In this document: piece by piece, positions 42,183-55,092 of the stretch | Position numbering within the stretch: the stretch's first letter is position 1 | Layout: each line of letters begins with the position of its first letter | Source of the DNA: Impatiens glandulifera | Taxonomy: Eukaryota; Streptophyta; Magnoliopsida; Ericales; Balsaminaceae | Assembly (NCBI RefSeq): GCF_907164915.1 | Contig: NC_061862.1 | Location: 36,333,522 to 36,397,521 of the forward strand | Length of the DNA stretch: 64,000 bases | Direction of reading: 5' to 3' | The notes under the pieces: generated by a model | The model's input: the letters and a program-made list of their open reading frames with translations, nothing else | Databases searched by the model: none | Told to the model about the DNA's origin: nothing | Translations under genes and position numbers: made by a program

Positions 42183-42422
42183 ATCCATTCACTATTTTCA
42201 ATTATTTTCAACTGCAGCTCATAAAGTAATTATTTTCTATGATGGAGAGTGGTTATAGAAATTGATGATCCCGGTGTATTCCTGAATCCTGATGTTTTAT
42301 TAGGATGTCTTTGAAAGTCAAAATAAAATATTAGTAAATAAAATCGAAGAATGAGAAAAATTCTCATGTTTGCGTCTGAATGAGGGGTTAGTAATTGGGT
42401 TGCTAGTACCAGAGTAGCACTT
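42183..42422. other. Spacer left of element A2
   Basis: Nothing recognised. It ends in CACTT directly before the TG of LTR A2. This is the left edge of the A2 side; the equivalent of copy 1 is outside the window. Confidence 0.5.
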
Positions 42423-44920
42423 TGTTGGGTCAAATTATTTTGACTAAGTGTTGAAATAATTTAACCATTAGAATTTTGATGATGAAATGACTTATGCGTT
42501 TTGATGCAGGTGTATCGAAATTATATTTCATAAGACTTGGTTCTAATGAGGCTCATTATACCGATTTTGGCATTAGATGCATAGAATTAGACGTACAGTC
42601 TAACTCAATGGAGTTAGACGTGCAGTCTAATGAATGCATAGAATTAGATGCGCAGTCTAACTCAACGGAGTTAGACGTGAAGTCTAATGAATGCATAGAA
42701 TTAGACGTGTGCAGTCTAACTCAACGGAGTTAGACGTGCAGTCTAATAAATGCATAGAATTAGACGTGCAGTCCAACTCAGCAGAGTTAGACGTGCAGTC
42801 TAATGAATTCTCGAATTAGACGTGCAGTCTAATAGACATTCGGAATTAGACGTGCATTCTAACTCAGCGGAGTTAGACGTGCAGTCTAATATATCTACGG
42901 AATTAGACGTGCAGTCTAACTCAGCGGAGTTAGACGTGTAGTCTAATATATTTGCAATTAGACAGATAGTCTAACTTATATGGAATTAGACGGACAGTGT
43001 AATATATTCGAAATTAGACGTGTAGTCTAATATATTTGCGGAATTAGACGTGCAGTCTAACTCAACGGAGTTAGACGTGCAGTCTAATATTTGTGCGGAA
43101 TTAGACGTGTAGTCTAACTCAGTGGAGTTAGAGGTGCAGTCTAATAGATTGTGAAAGTTAGACGTGAGTCTAACTCCTTCAAACAAGTCTGAGGTAGAAC
43201 CGGAATTAGACGTGCAGTCTAATGGTTAGTGAATAATTAGACGGATAGTTTAATGCATTATGAAAGTTAGACGTGAGTCTATTTCCTTCAGACAAGTCTG
43301 AGGTAGAACCGGAATTAGACGTGCATTCTAACTCAGTGGAATTAGACGTGCAGTCTAATATATCTACGGAATTAGACGTGCAGTCAAACTCAGCGGAGTT
43401 AGACGTGCAGTCTAATATATTTGCAATTAGACGGATAGTCTAATTTATATGGAATTAGACGGACAGTCTAATATATTCGGAATTAGACGGACAGTCTAAT
43501 TTATTCGAAATTAGACGTGTAGTCTAATATATTTGCGGAATTAGACATGCAGTCTAACTCAGCGGAGTTAGACGTGTAGTCTAATATTTGTGCGGAATTA
43601 GACGTGCAGTCTAACTTAGTGGAGTTAGAGGTGCAGTCTAATAGATTGTGAAAGTTAGACGTGAGTCTAACTCCTTCAAACAAGTCTAAGGTAGAATCGG
43701 AATTAGACGTGCAGTCTAATGGTTAGTGAATAATTAAACGGGTAGTCTAATGCATTGTGAAAGTTAGACGTGAGTCTATTTCCTTCAGACAAGTCTGAGG
43801 TAGAACCGGAATTAGACATGCAGTCTAACTCAGTGGAGTTAGACGTGCAGTCTAATGGTTATTGGATAATTAGACGGGTAGTCTAATTAGTGAAAGTTAG
43901 ACGTAAGTCTAACTCCTTTAGACAAGTCTGAAGTGATTGTAATTAGACATAAGTCTAATTCTATTAGACCAGGTGGTCTAATACACTCTGTTTTTAGACG
44001 GGGATATTTGAATTTCATTAGACTAATTTTCACAATCTGTCTAACTGAAATACGTTTAATGCTCAGCTTAAGCAGTATGCTTGAAGCTAGCACCCGTCTA
44101 CCCACGTACTATAGCTGTACCCTACTCCTGTTCCATTTTAGTGAATATCAGTACAAAAACTATATGCAACCAACCAACGAATGCCACGTAAGAGAATTTT
44201 CCTCATATTACTTATTTTGCAGGTACATCTCTGATGGAATATTCGTCGCACTACCAGTTGCTGTATGGCCACGATCCTTGTGTTCAGAACCTGCTATGTA
44301 CAATGGAGGCATTCCAATGGAAGAGTGCCACGTATCATTCTAAAAGATTCGACCGTTAGCTCCTGCTCAATATTTAACAAATCTTAAGGACAACGGACAA
44401 TCTGGCTTACGAACTGCCAATTTTTACAATCTTGTTTGCTGATATTCAAGAGAGAGAAATCAAGCCTTTGAATATTCATACTGTGAAGTTGCTTTCCTGA
44501 TTGTATTGTGTGTGAATCAAGAGAGAACTAGAATCAAAAACACCTTTAGCTGAGTGATATTCTTCATCTTGTAATTGAATAGAGTGTGTTCTGTTCAATA
44601 GTGAGCTAAGTGTGTGCAAACTGTATTTGATTCTAATCATATTATAGTGAATCCTTCCGGTGGTTGGAAGAAGGGGTGACGTAGGAGAGTTTCTCTGAAC
44701 ATCCATAAACAAACAACTATGTTATTTCTTTTCTGTCATCTTTTCATCTTTCATCTTGAGCTTCAAACCCAAGTAAATAATTCCGCCTTAAATCTGTTTC
44801 AAGTGTTTGCGTAGAATAGAAAACGAACTAAATCTCTAACAGGATTTCTTTCAACCCATTTTTCATAAGCCTTCATCCATAGCTAGACCCCCATCTCTAT
44901 CGATAAAGCTGATCCTATCA
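42423..44920 (+). repeat. Element A2, 5' LTR
   Basis: This 2,498-bp LTR runs from TGTTGGGTCAAATT to CCTATCA. It is about 560 bp longer than the 3' LTR of the same element because the hairpin minisatellite (42560-44050) contains an internal direct duplication of about 0.5 kb (compare 42840-43290 with 43312-43830). The right part equals 1-855. Confidence 0.93.
42560..44050 (+). repeat. Hairpin minisatellite in LTR A2 (5')
   Basis: Same TTAGAC...GTCTAA unit family as at 6600-7560, expanded to about 1.5 kb, the longest version in the window. Confidence 0.92.
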
Positions 44921-44922
44921 AT

Positions 44923-44935
44923 TGGTATCAGAGCC
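44923..44935 (+). other. Element A2 primer-binding site
   Basis: TGGTATCAGAGCC, two bases after the 5' LTR; initiator Met tRNA type. Confidence 0.9.
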
Positions 44936-44969
44936 TTGTTTATATTCTCAAGCATCAAGAACCTGAAGC

Positions 44970-46160
44970 ATGTCTATCATCAATGAAATTCTTATTCTGT
45001 CAAAAGACAACTACGAATATTGGATGATGAGAATGCAAGCTCACTTGGCTTCTCTTGACTATGATATGTTGAGCGTTATTACTGATGGCCCCATAAAGAT
45101 TTCGAAGCCAAGAAGTGAGTGGACCTCTGAAGATAAGATGACCAACAACCTGTATAATGTTGCTAAGAATATTTTGTACCAGTCGATCAACATGAATGTG
45201 TTCTATGAAATCAAGTCATGTTCCTCTGCTAAAGAGATATGGGATAAGCTGAATCAGATCTACGGTAGAGGTATTCAAGCAAAGAAGGACCAGAAAGCGT
45301 TCATATGCAATAAAAACAAATCCAGATGGGCCGATAGTGATTCAGAGGAATCTCCTGCAGAAAAAGAGAATGAAGCTGTCACATGGCTGATGGCAGATGA
45401 CCAATCCAAGGTAAATAATATCTCTGCACCAGAATTTACAAACGAGGAGTTAACTAATTCACTCAATGAAATGGCTATTGAGTACAAGAAGTTAACTAAC
45501 TCTTTTTATGAAATGAAAGTTAAATATGAATCAACTGTTCTTTCCTCTAACAAAGAATCTGAATCAAACATTTTTGATGAAAACTTAACAGAGATTTCAT
45601 CTTAGAATGAGATGCTCAAAGAACAGATTCAAATTCTTTCATCTAAAAATAAGAGATTAAACTATGTATTTAATGCATGGACAAGATCAGGAGATGCTGT
45701 CAAACATCAGATCAGCATATTGAAACCTGCTGGATCTAGATCCGGATTGGGATTTGACAGAAATGACCATAACCTGTCATGCAATAAGTCCAACTCATCT
45801 AACAAGTTTAAGCCAATAAGTTTTGTCAAAGGGAGTATGACTAACATTGAATTAGATTCTATCCATGAAGAAGTTGCTTTCAAAAATGAAATAGTTTATG
45901 TTCCGCCTACTGTTAGTTTGCTTAAGAATAAGCTAGAAGCAGCTAATAAGTCTGGCAAGTTAAAACCTGACTCTAAGTCAAAGAGTTTTAAAAGAAAATC
46001 TTCTTCGAAAGTTAAAAGATCAGTGGCTAGCAGAAAGTCGTCTGCTAAGTCAAAAACATACGCATTAATTACAGCACAAAATGGGAAATCCATCAGAATA
46101 ACTCAAATATGGATTCCTAAGGGACTGATTAACCGAGGACTCAATTGAAAGTGGGTACCA
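44970..46160 (+). pseudogene. Element A2 gag and linker, broken
   Basis: Starts at the ATG at 44970 (MSIINEILILSKDN) and is open for 211 codons to a TAG at 45603, where A1 has GAG. The capsid part is short, and the GRGIQAKKDQK segment runs directly into the acidic DSEESPAEKENE linker, as in A1. The second half is open from 45612 to 46148, with a Lys/Ser-rich SKSFKRKSSSKVKRS tract near 45985. It lacks the zinc knuckle and most of the second half of the capsid, so gag was probably deleted before the segment duplicated. It is better preserved than A1. Confidence 0.86.
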
Positions 46161-49100
46161 AAAGATTATAAAAATTTATTTATGTAGGTACAAATAAACG
46201 AAGGACTAGAGGAATCTGTATGGTATCTTGATAACGAATGTCCAGGCATATGATAGGAAACAGAAGGCTTCTCACTGATATATCAGATAGCTTTGACCTA
46301 AGATCACGTTTGGTGACAACAAGAAAGGTAAGACCATGGGTAAGGGTAAGATTATCCATGGTAATCTAACTATAAATGGTGCGCTGCTTGTTGACAATAT
46401 GTGCTATAATTTGATCAGCATTAGTCAATTATGTGATAATGGTTTGTCAGTAGATTTTCAAACTCATGCATGTCTGGTTAAAGATCAAGATGGAAACATT
46501 TTATTGACTAGAAGTAGAGTAGGAAACTCATAAAAAATGAATTGGCAAAAAGAGTCTTCTGATCCTATGTGCATGATTGCCAAGAATGACCAGAAATGGT
46601 TATGGCATAAACGTTTGAACCATTTAAATTTTAAGACAATCAACAACATCTATTCAAACAATTTAGTTATTGGTTTGCCTAAACTTCAGTTTTCGAAGGA
46701 CAAGATATGCATTGCTTGCCAGTTAGCCAAACAAGGCAGGTCATCGTTAAAAAGTAAAGGGAAATCACAATCCAGCCATATCCTAAAACTTTTACATATG
46801 GATCTGTTTGGTCCAATTCCTGTAAAGAGTATAGGAGGAATGAGATTTGCCCTAATTATTATTGATGATTTTTCTCGATTTACATGGGTTGCATTTTTAC
46901 CATCAAAAGATAAAACTGCTGAAAACTTGATTAGAATATTTAAAGGAATTCAGAATCAGAAATCTTTAAATATTACGTGCATTAGAAGTGATCAGGGAAC
47001 TGAGTTCACTAACAGATACCTATCATCTTATCTCGAGGAGACTGGAATTAGGCACAAGTTGTCTAGTGCCAAAACTCCACAGCAAAACGGCATTGCTGAG
47101 AGAAGAGTGAGAACTCTAAATGAAGTAGCGAGATCTATGCTTGCAGAATCAGATGTACCTTGGAGGTTCTAGGCGGAAGCCATTAGTATTGCCTGCTATA
47201 CACAAAACCGGTCAAAAATTAACAAACGTTTTGATAAAACTCCCTATGAACTGTATTATGGGAGAATTCCCACAGTTTCTTATTTCAAGATATTTGGGTG
47301 TAAATGTTTTATCCATAACAATGGAAAGGTTTATTTGACCGCTTTTGATGCTAAAGGAGATGAGGGATTCATGTTGGGATACTCATCAGTAAGCAAGGCT
47401 TATAGAGTATACAACAAAAGAACACAGACTGTTGAAGAATCCCTCCATATAGTGTTTGATGAGCCTGTTGAGAGCAAATCTAATGAACCCATTGATCTTG
47501 CTGACAGACTAAAATCGACTAGTCTTGAGTCTGTAAGTGAAGAAGAAGAAACCTTGGATAAGCGGATGCTCTGTCTGATCCAGTGGCTGATCCGTTTGAA
47601 GTTCAACCAGACTTACAAACTCCTGTTCAACAAGAAGTTGAAAGTTTATACGTCGTGGAGTCACCTGTTCAGATGACCAATCCCCTTGGATCCAACTTCA
47701 GATGGAATAGAAATCACCCACCATAATTGATCATCGAAAATCCTTTCTTTTCTCGAAGGACAAGACGTCAACTGATGGATGAAATGGCCAACTCTACATT
47801 TATTTCTCAGATTGAACCCAAGAAAATTGGTGAAGCTATAGTTGATCCAGATTGGATCAATGCTATGTAGGAGGAGTTAAACCAATTCGCGAGAAATAGT
47901 GTGGTATCTTACTCCTAGACCAACTGACAAGTCAGTTATAGGAATGAGATGGGTCTTTAGAAACAAGCTTAGTGAAGATGGTTTAGTCATTAGAAATAAA
48001 GCTCGTTTAGTTGCTCAAGGATACAGACGAGAGGAAGGTATCGATTTTGATGAGTCTTTTGCACCAGTTGCAAGACTAGACGCAATTAGGATCTTCCTAG
48101 CATATGCATCATTTAAGAATTTTAAAGTTTTTCAAATGGATGTGAAAAATGCATTTTTAAATGGCAAATTAAGTGAAGAAGTATATGTTGAGCAACCCCC
48201 TGGATTTGTAGATCATGTTTTGCCAAATTATGTTTATAGGCTTGATAAAGCATTGTATGGTCTGAAACAAGATCCTAGAGCTTGGTACGACACATTAACC
48301 AAATTCTTGTTTGATCATGACTTTGTTGTTGGAACTGTGGATAAAACCTTGTTTAGATTTACTAAAGATTCTCACATTCTACTTGTTCAAATATATGTTG
48401 ATGACATTATTTTTGGTTCAACTAACCCCAAATTGTGTGAGAAGTTTTCTAAGCTGATGCAGGACATGTTTGAAATGAGCATGATGGGAGAATTGACATT
48501 TTTCCTTGGGCTTCAGGTCCGTCAACTAGAAAATGAAACCCTTATCAACCAGGCCAAATACACCAAAGAACTGCTAAAGAAGTTTGGTTTAAAGAACTGT
48601 TCTGCAGCAACTACTCCAATGAGCTCTTCTAATAAATTGGATAAAGATGAAGGTGGCCAAAGTGTCGATGTAATAGCATATAGAGGACTCATCGGATCCT
48701 TGTTGTATGTAACTGCTAGCAGGCCAGACATTCAATTTGTTGTTGGTGTTTGTGGAAGATTTCATACTGATCCTAAACTCTCTCACTTTACTGCTGCTAA
48801 ACGTATTCTTAAATACTTAAAGGGAACTCAAAATGTGGGACTATGGTATCCGAAGGATTCCAGTTTCAATTTAACTAGTTTCTCAGATGTAGATTATGCA
48901 GGGTGCAAAATTGATAGAAAAATCACAAGTAGAACTTGCCAGTTCCTTGGTGATCGTCTAATCTCATGGTTCAACAAGAAGCAGACGTCAATTGCCACGT
49001 CTACAGCTGAAGCAAAGTATCTTGCAGCTAGCAGCTGTTGCTCCCAAGTTCTGTGGATTCAACAACAACTCAGGGATTATGAGATTGAGGCTGATGAATC

Positions 49101-49338
49101 TCCAATTTTCTGCGATAACACGAGTGCTATCGCAATCACCTACAATCCAGTTCTGCATTCTCGAACAAAGCATATTGGAATCAGGTATCACTTCATCCGA
49201 GAACACGTCAACTAGAAGCAAATTCGTCTTGAACATGTTCCTACAGATCAACAAACCGCAAACATCTTCACGAAACCCCTACCGGAAGCTAAGTTTTCTC
49301 ATTTTAGAAACATGTTAGGTCTTGTTGATCTTGTTTAA
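46161..49338 (+). pseudogene. Element A2 pol, broken but with long open RT-RNase H
   Basis: Protease is damaged near 46230-46260, where the D-S-G site is frameshifted. GAG-pre-integrase and integrase are open at 46537-47172 (HKRLNHLNF, HMDLFGPI, IRSDQGTEF, PQQNGIAERR), with a TAG near 47170. RT and RNase H are open for 438 codons at 47899-49215, with [15 protein letters not shown], intact YVDD near 48394, FLGLQV and [13 protein letters not shown] at 49213 replaces CAG just before the last 41 codons. SIRE/Maximus lineage. The least damaged pol in the window. Confidence 0.92.
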
Positions 49339-49401
49339 TATGATTATGTGCATAAATCAAGGGGAACGCATTGTTCAAAACACAACTGAACAGACATGAA
49401 A

Positions 49402-50030
49402 GATAGAGATCTTAATTTGTCCTAAGGATTAAGGGTTTAAGAAACACAGCTACTTAGACGTACGTCTACTTTAGCAGTTTAATCTTCTTCGGAATCATTG
49501 TCTTGGTTATACTAACTTGCATGTTTAGACGAACACGTCTAATAGACGGATACGTCTAATAGACGTTAGACGTTTTTACGTCATGAGCAAGTGGATGCTC
49601 ACGTGTAACTAGGCACACGTGTTGCATGTGATGCTATTGCATCTAATAGACTGATTTCCAAAAGGAAGTTGAAAATGTGAAAAGGAGTATAAACGTCTAA
49701 CAAGTGGTGTAATTAGACTCTTCATCCTCTTCCTAGTTGGACAGCTGTCCCTTGCTTATGTTTCTGCTCAAGTTCATTTTCCCGCCGAAAATAAAATCAA
49801 TCATTCCTCAAAATAATTGAAGACTCGTGTCTCTCAGTACACAAGGAATGACTAATATTTCTGACAACTTTTGCTTGCAAATTTAGTACAAACTGTTCAT
49901 TTTTATGATAACATTAAATGATCCGTTTATTGGGAATAGACTCTTGGGTTCTTGACAGTAAGCGTAATCATTAAAAAATTCCTACACGTTAGATATTGAT
50001 AATTATATGGTTATTGACTCTAAAAGATAG
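49402..50030 (+). other. A2-specific stretch between pol and accessory ORF
   Basis: About 630 bp present in A2 but missing from A1, where flanking sequence is joined directly at about 5334. It holds TAGACG/CGTCTA motifs like the LTR minisatellite (49455-49570), a TATAAAC at 49688, and TTTCCCGCC at 49778-49786, an exact match to the E2F consensus TTTSSCGC. It could be the promoter region of the accessory ORF, deleted in A1. Confidence 0.6.
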
Positions 50031-50099
50031 AAGTTCTTCGAAATCCATCTTTCTCTTTCTAGAATTCTATTCGTCCAAACCCTTGTTCATCAAATCGAA

Positions 50100-50857
50100 A
50101 TGTCGTCTTTCCGTCCAAAATCGATTCAGGTGGATTTCAAATCCGTATCCACTCTAAAATTTCCGGGCATGATCAAAATGTTTGAATCTCTGAAAGCCTC
50201 TGGGCTGAGAAAGTTTCTCTCCCCTCATCATCTCTATCACGAATAGTTGGTCCGTGAACTTTTCGAAACAACGAGCTTTTATCAGGATAAAGTCGTTGAT
50301 GGGGTTGTGATGGGCCAGATGATCTGCATCACCGAATAGTCTTTCGGTATGTTTTTCCAGCTTCCAAACGTAGGTATTGATGAGTTCTCAACCACTCCGT
50401 CTGATATAATGATTACAATGATGAAAGTCTTTTCTGATTCTCCTCAAATGGACATTCATGGAAAGAAAAACCTCCTAAAGATTGAGTTTGCTCTTCTAAA
50501 CGATATCGTCTCAAAATCTCTTCTCTCTAAAGAGTCCTCTTACAAGTATTGTACGAAAGTATTTCAGATAATGGTGGCTATCGTCAGGGGTGTTCCTGTG
50601 AAATTGACAAGCTATCTCTTTGGAAATCTTGTCAGAATGGTTGTTGCTCGGAAGACTATTTTCAGTTTTGATAGTTCTCTTAGCTCTCTTCTTTGTTTCC
50701 TTCTAAATGAACCCGGTAAGAGTTTTCACCTTCCTTTAAAATCCTGAACAACCAAAAGGTTGTCGATTATGTTCAAAGGGTGGAGACGCTCAAGTCCAAG
50801 AAAAGGAAAAGAGAAGACTCCAATTCCCCTCTAACCGTGGTCTTAGAGATCTCTTAG
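50100..50857 (+). pseudogene. Element A2 post-pol accessory ORF (env position), broken
   Basis: Same protein family as 5403-6160, starting MSSFRPKSIQVDF. In-frame TAGs at about 50244 and 50337 (CAG and GAG in A1) and a 1-bp deletion near 50741 break it; the clean open part is 50349-50747. The tail keeps the undamaged QKVVDYVQRVETLK frame with a basic KSKKRKRE stretch, ending at 50855. No signal peptide or membrane segment. Confidence 0.8.
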
Positions 50858-51153
50858 GTTGAAGTCTATCCTTTCTAGAGTAAAGACTAGGAAGAAGAAG
50901 AAGAAGATTATAATGGAAATTATTTTCATTTAAGATGAAAGTTTTTGAAAAATCTGTTAGCAATACTTTGATGTTAACTTATTTTGGTTATTTTTGAGAA
51001 CAAGTTTTTGTATGTTTCTTCGGAAAAACACTCACGAATGGTTAAATATGAATATGATATTTTTGTAAGCTGCATTTGCATGTAAATGATTGTTTTATCA
51101 GTATGATGAATGCATATCTTGGTATATATATGCAGATTTTCAATTTCTTCATC

Positions 51154-51167
51154 AAAAAGGGGGAAAT
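51154..51167 (+). other. Element A2 polypurine tract
   Basis: AAAAAGGGGGAAAT immediately before the 3' LTR; one G longer than in A1. Confidence 0.85.
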
Positions 51168-53104
51168 TGTTGGGTCAAATTATTTTGACTAAGTGTTGAA
51201 ATAATTTAACCATTGGAATTTTGATGATTAAATGACTTATGCGTTTTGATGCAGGTGTATCAAAATCATATTTCATAAGACTTGGTTCTAATGAGACTCA
51301 TTAGACCAATTTTGGCATTAGATGCATAGAATTAGACGTGCAGTCTAATGAATGCATTGAATTAGACGTGTAGTCTAACTCAACGGAGTTAGACGTGCAG
51401 TCTAATGAATGCATAGAATTAGACGTGCAGTCCAACTCAGGTGTTAGACGTGCAGTCTAATGAATTCTCAAATTAGACGTGCAGTCTAATAGATATTCTG
51501 AATTAGACGTGCAGTCTAACTCAACGGAGTTAGACGTGCAGTCTAATATATCTACGGAATTAGACGTGTAGTCTAACTCAGCGGAGTTAGACGTGCAGTC
51601 TAATATATTTGCAATTAGACGGATAGTCTATTGTATATGGAATTAGACGAACAGTCTAATATATTCGGAATTAGACGTGTAGTCTAATATATTTGCGGAA
51701 TTAGACGTGCAGTCTAACTCAACGGAGTTAGACGTGCAGTCTAATATTTGTGCGGAATTAGACGTGCAGTCTAACTCAGTGGAGTTAGACGTGCAGTCTA
51801 ATAGATTGTGAAAGTTAGACGTGAGTCTAACTCCTTCAAACAAGTCTAAGATAGAACCGGAATTAGACGTATAGTCTAATGGTTAGTGAATGATTAGACG
51901 AGTAGTCTAATGCATTGTGAAAGTTAGACGTGAGTCTAACTCCTTCAGACAAGTCTGAGGTACAACCGGAATTAGACGTGCAGTCTAATGGTTAGTGAAT
52001 GATTAGACGGGTAGTCTAATTAGTAAAAGTTAGACGTAAGTCTAACTCCTTCAGACAAGTCTGAAGTGATTGTAATTAGACGTAAGTCTAATTCTATTAG
52101 ACCAGGCGGTCTAATAGACTCTGTTTTTAGATGGGGATATTTGAATTTAATTAGACTGATTTTCACAATCCGTCTAACTGAAATACGTCTAATGCTCAGC
52201 TTAAGCAGTATGCTTAAAGTTAGCACCCGCCTACCCACGTGTTATAGCTGTACCCTACTTCTGCTCCACTTTCTAGTGAAGATCAGTACAACAGCTATAT
52301 GCAACCAACCAATGAATGCCACGTAAGAGAATTTTCCTCATATTACTTGTTTTGCAGGTACATCCCTGATGGAATATTCAGCACACTACCAGTTGATGTA
52401 CGACCACGATCCTTGTGCTCAGAACCTGATGTGTACAATGGAGGCTTTCCAATGGAAGAGTGTCACGTATCATTCTAAAAGATTCGACCGTTAGCTCCTG
52501 CTCAATATTTAACAAATCTTAAGGACAACGGACAATCTGTCTTACGAACTGCCAATTTTTACAATCTTGTTTGCTGATATTCAAGAGAGAGAAATCAAGC
52601 CTTTGAATATTCATAGTATGAAGCTGCTTTCCTGATTGTACTGTGTGTGAATCAAGAGAGAGCTAGAATCAAAAACACCTTTAGCTGAGTGATATTCTTC
52701 ATCTTGTAATTGAACAGAGTGTGTTTTGTTCAATAGTGAGCTAAGTGTGTGCAAACTGTATTTGATTCTAATCATATTATTGTGAATCCTTCCAGTGGTT
52801 GGAAGAAGGGGTGACGTAGGAGAGTTTCTCCGAACATCCATAAACAAACGACTGTGTTATTTTTTTTTCTGTCATCTTTTCATCTTTCATCTTGAGCTTC
52901 AAACCCAAGTCATCTTTTCATCTTTCATCTTGAGCTTCAAACCCAAGTAAACAATTCCGCCTTGAATCTGTTTCAAGTGTTTACAAGTGTTTGCGTAGAA
53001 TAGAAAACGAACTAAATCTCTAACAGGATTTCTTTCAACCCATTTTTCATAAACCTTCATCTATAGCTATACCCCCGTCTCTATCGATAAAGCCGATCCT
53101 ATCA
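51168..53104 (+). repeat. Element A2, 3' LTR
   Basis: This 1,937-bp LTR runs from TGTTGGGTC to CCTATCA. The hairpin minisatellite spans about 51300-52190. It has a small direct duplication of TCATCTTTTCATCTTTCATC near 52872-52925. Confidence 0.93.
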
Positions 53105-53635
53105 TTTCCCATTATAGAATAAGAGAAGATGATAGTTTCTCATAAATGAAAATACTAATAAAAGCTTTTCTAGAAACTAAAAATTCAAGATTCATATAGA
53201 CATTAGTGTAGTCAAAGTTTTGCACACCTTACTAATAACCAGGAGGAGATAAAAAAAACCAATCACCATGACCTACACGTGAATATGATCTTTTCAATTA
53301 AATAAATTTTCACATATAAGGTATTAAGGTCTCTAACCACTAAATTAACCAAGATTGGTGTCAATGCATTAGTATAATGCATGGTTGTTATGGAGAAGGC
53401 TATATAAATTTTTTGACCCTAAGTTGATCCACTAATATAATCTCATACTTAAATAAATGTCAAAGAAGATCATCCTCACAAATAAAATTATATATTAACA
53501 AAATTTGCAAAGTTGAAGAGCTTACAATCCAAGTAGGAATGTTCAAACCTCTACCCTAATGGTGGAATCAATGCCTTACATGATAATCAGTAAAGTAGTT
53601 TGTTAAATTAAGTTAAAGAAGGAAAAAAGAAAAAT
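53105..53635. other. Spacer between elements A2 and C2
   Basis: Counterpart of 8417-8945. No gene or RNA recognised. Confidence 0.6.
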
Positions 53636-55039
53636 TGTTAAATTAAGATTAAAGGGGAAATCATTAAATTATGTTAATTATGAAAAACGCTTTAATTGAT
53701 TAAAATGAACTTAAGATAATTAAAATGAACACATAATTTTGATGATGTTTTGATAAATGAATAAAATTAAGTTCAACAATGTTTTAATGCGTAGGTAAAG
53801 ACTCGCTGGCAGCAGACTTACTCAAAGAGCTGAAGAAGCGCTGGTAAGAGAGTTTCCATCAATAGAGCTGAAGAAGCGCTGGAAGCAGAGTTGCCATCAA
53901 CATAACTGAAGAGCGCTAACATCAGAGTTACCATCAGCAGAGTTGAAGAAGCGCTGATAGTAGAGTTGCCATCAGCAAAGTTAAAGAAGCTGGCAGAAGA
54001 GTTTCCATCATCTAAGTAACTCATTAGTTATATTGCCATCAACTGAGTTGCCATCAGCTGAGTAGCCCATCAACAGAGTTGTGTTAACAGCTGAGTAGCC
54101 CATCAACATAGTTGCGCTAACAGGTGAGTTGCCATCAGTAGAGATGCGCTAACAGCAGAGTTGATCAACAACTGAGTTTGCTATCAGCAGAGTAACCAAC
54201 AAATGAGCTAATCAATAGCTGAGTCCATTATCAGCATAGTAGCTCATCAATAGAGCTCGCTATCAGTTGAGTTCTACATCAGCTGAATACGTCAAAATAT
54301 ATAACCAGCTCTCTACTTTGATAGAAAAAATAATAAACGAATATTCCACTCTATTATGCACTACAATCCCGTACTCCACACACAAACGAATATTTCATTC
54401 ATCTGCGCACTACCCCGTACGCCAAACGTATGATGAACGTATTGTTGCCACGTTTGAACAAACTAGATTCGATCGTTGCCATGCAGAAAATATAAAAAGG
54501 CATCAAAGAACAACGGAGAATCATCTGGTTTTTTTCTAATCGACTCAAGAATTCTACGGTTCTTTTGCAAGACTATATTATGCATACACGAGACGATATA
54601 CGTTGAGCGATAATTTCTTGTATTACTCGATCATAACTTATCATTGTGTAGGTTGAACAGAGAGTCGTCTGTTCAATAAGATAGTGTGAGAGCTATGCGT
54701 TCAAACAAGAAAGTGTTAAGACCTGTGATCTAAGTGGGTTTGTGTAGAGGCTATACAAATTAAAGTCTTCTAGTGGAATCCTTCTAGAAACAGAAGAAGG
54801 GGTGACGTAGGAGTTTTATCTCCGAAAATTCATAAAATCTTGTGTTTTCTTTTCATTTCTTCATTCATTATCATATTTGTCGATTCAAATCCCGCAATCA
54901 TTTTCCGCATTTAAAACCGTTCAAGAGTTTGTTACGATTTTTCCAAGAATATAAACAAATTTATTGTCCTTAACATGATTAAAATCGCATTTAAGTGAAA
55001 AATAGAACAACAATATTAAACCCCCCTTCGATCCTAAAA
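53636..55039 (+). repeat. Element C2, LTR
   Basis: Counterpart of 8946-10362, about 1.4 kb. Minisatellite at 53810-54290 and TATA box at 54491-54498. The primer site after it is degraded (GTGGTAAAAGAACAAG). Confidence 0.78.
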
Positions 55040-55092
55040 AGTGGTAAAAGAACAAGATTTTATATTCTTAAGTTACTACAGATATCTGAATC

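Noticed and set aside
41962..42258. 98-residue ORF with repeated DANCIV units
   Set aside because: It spans the 21-bp minisatellite and has no other support.
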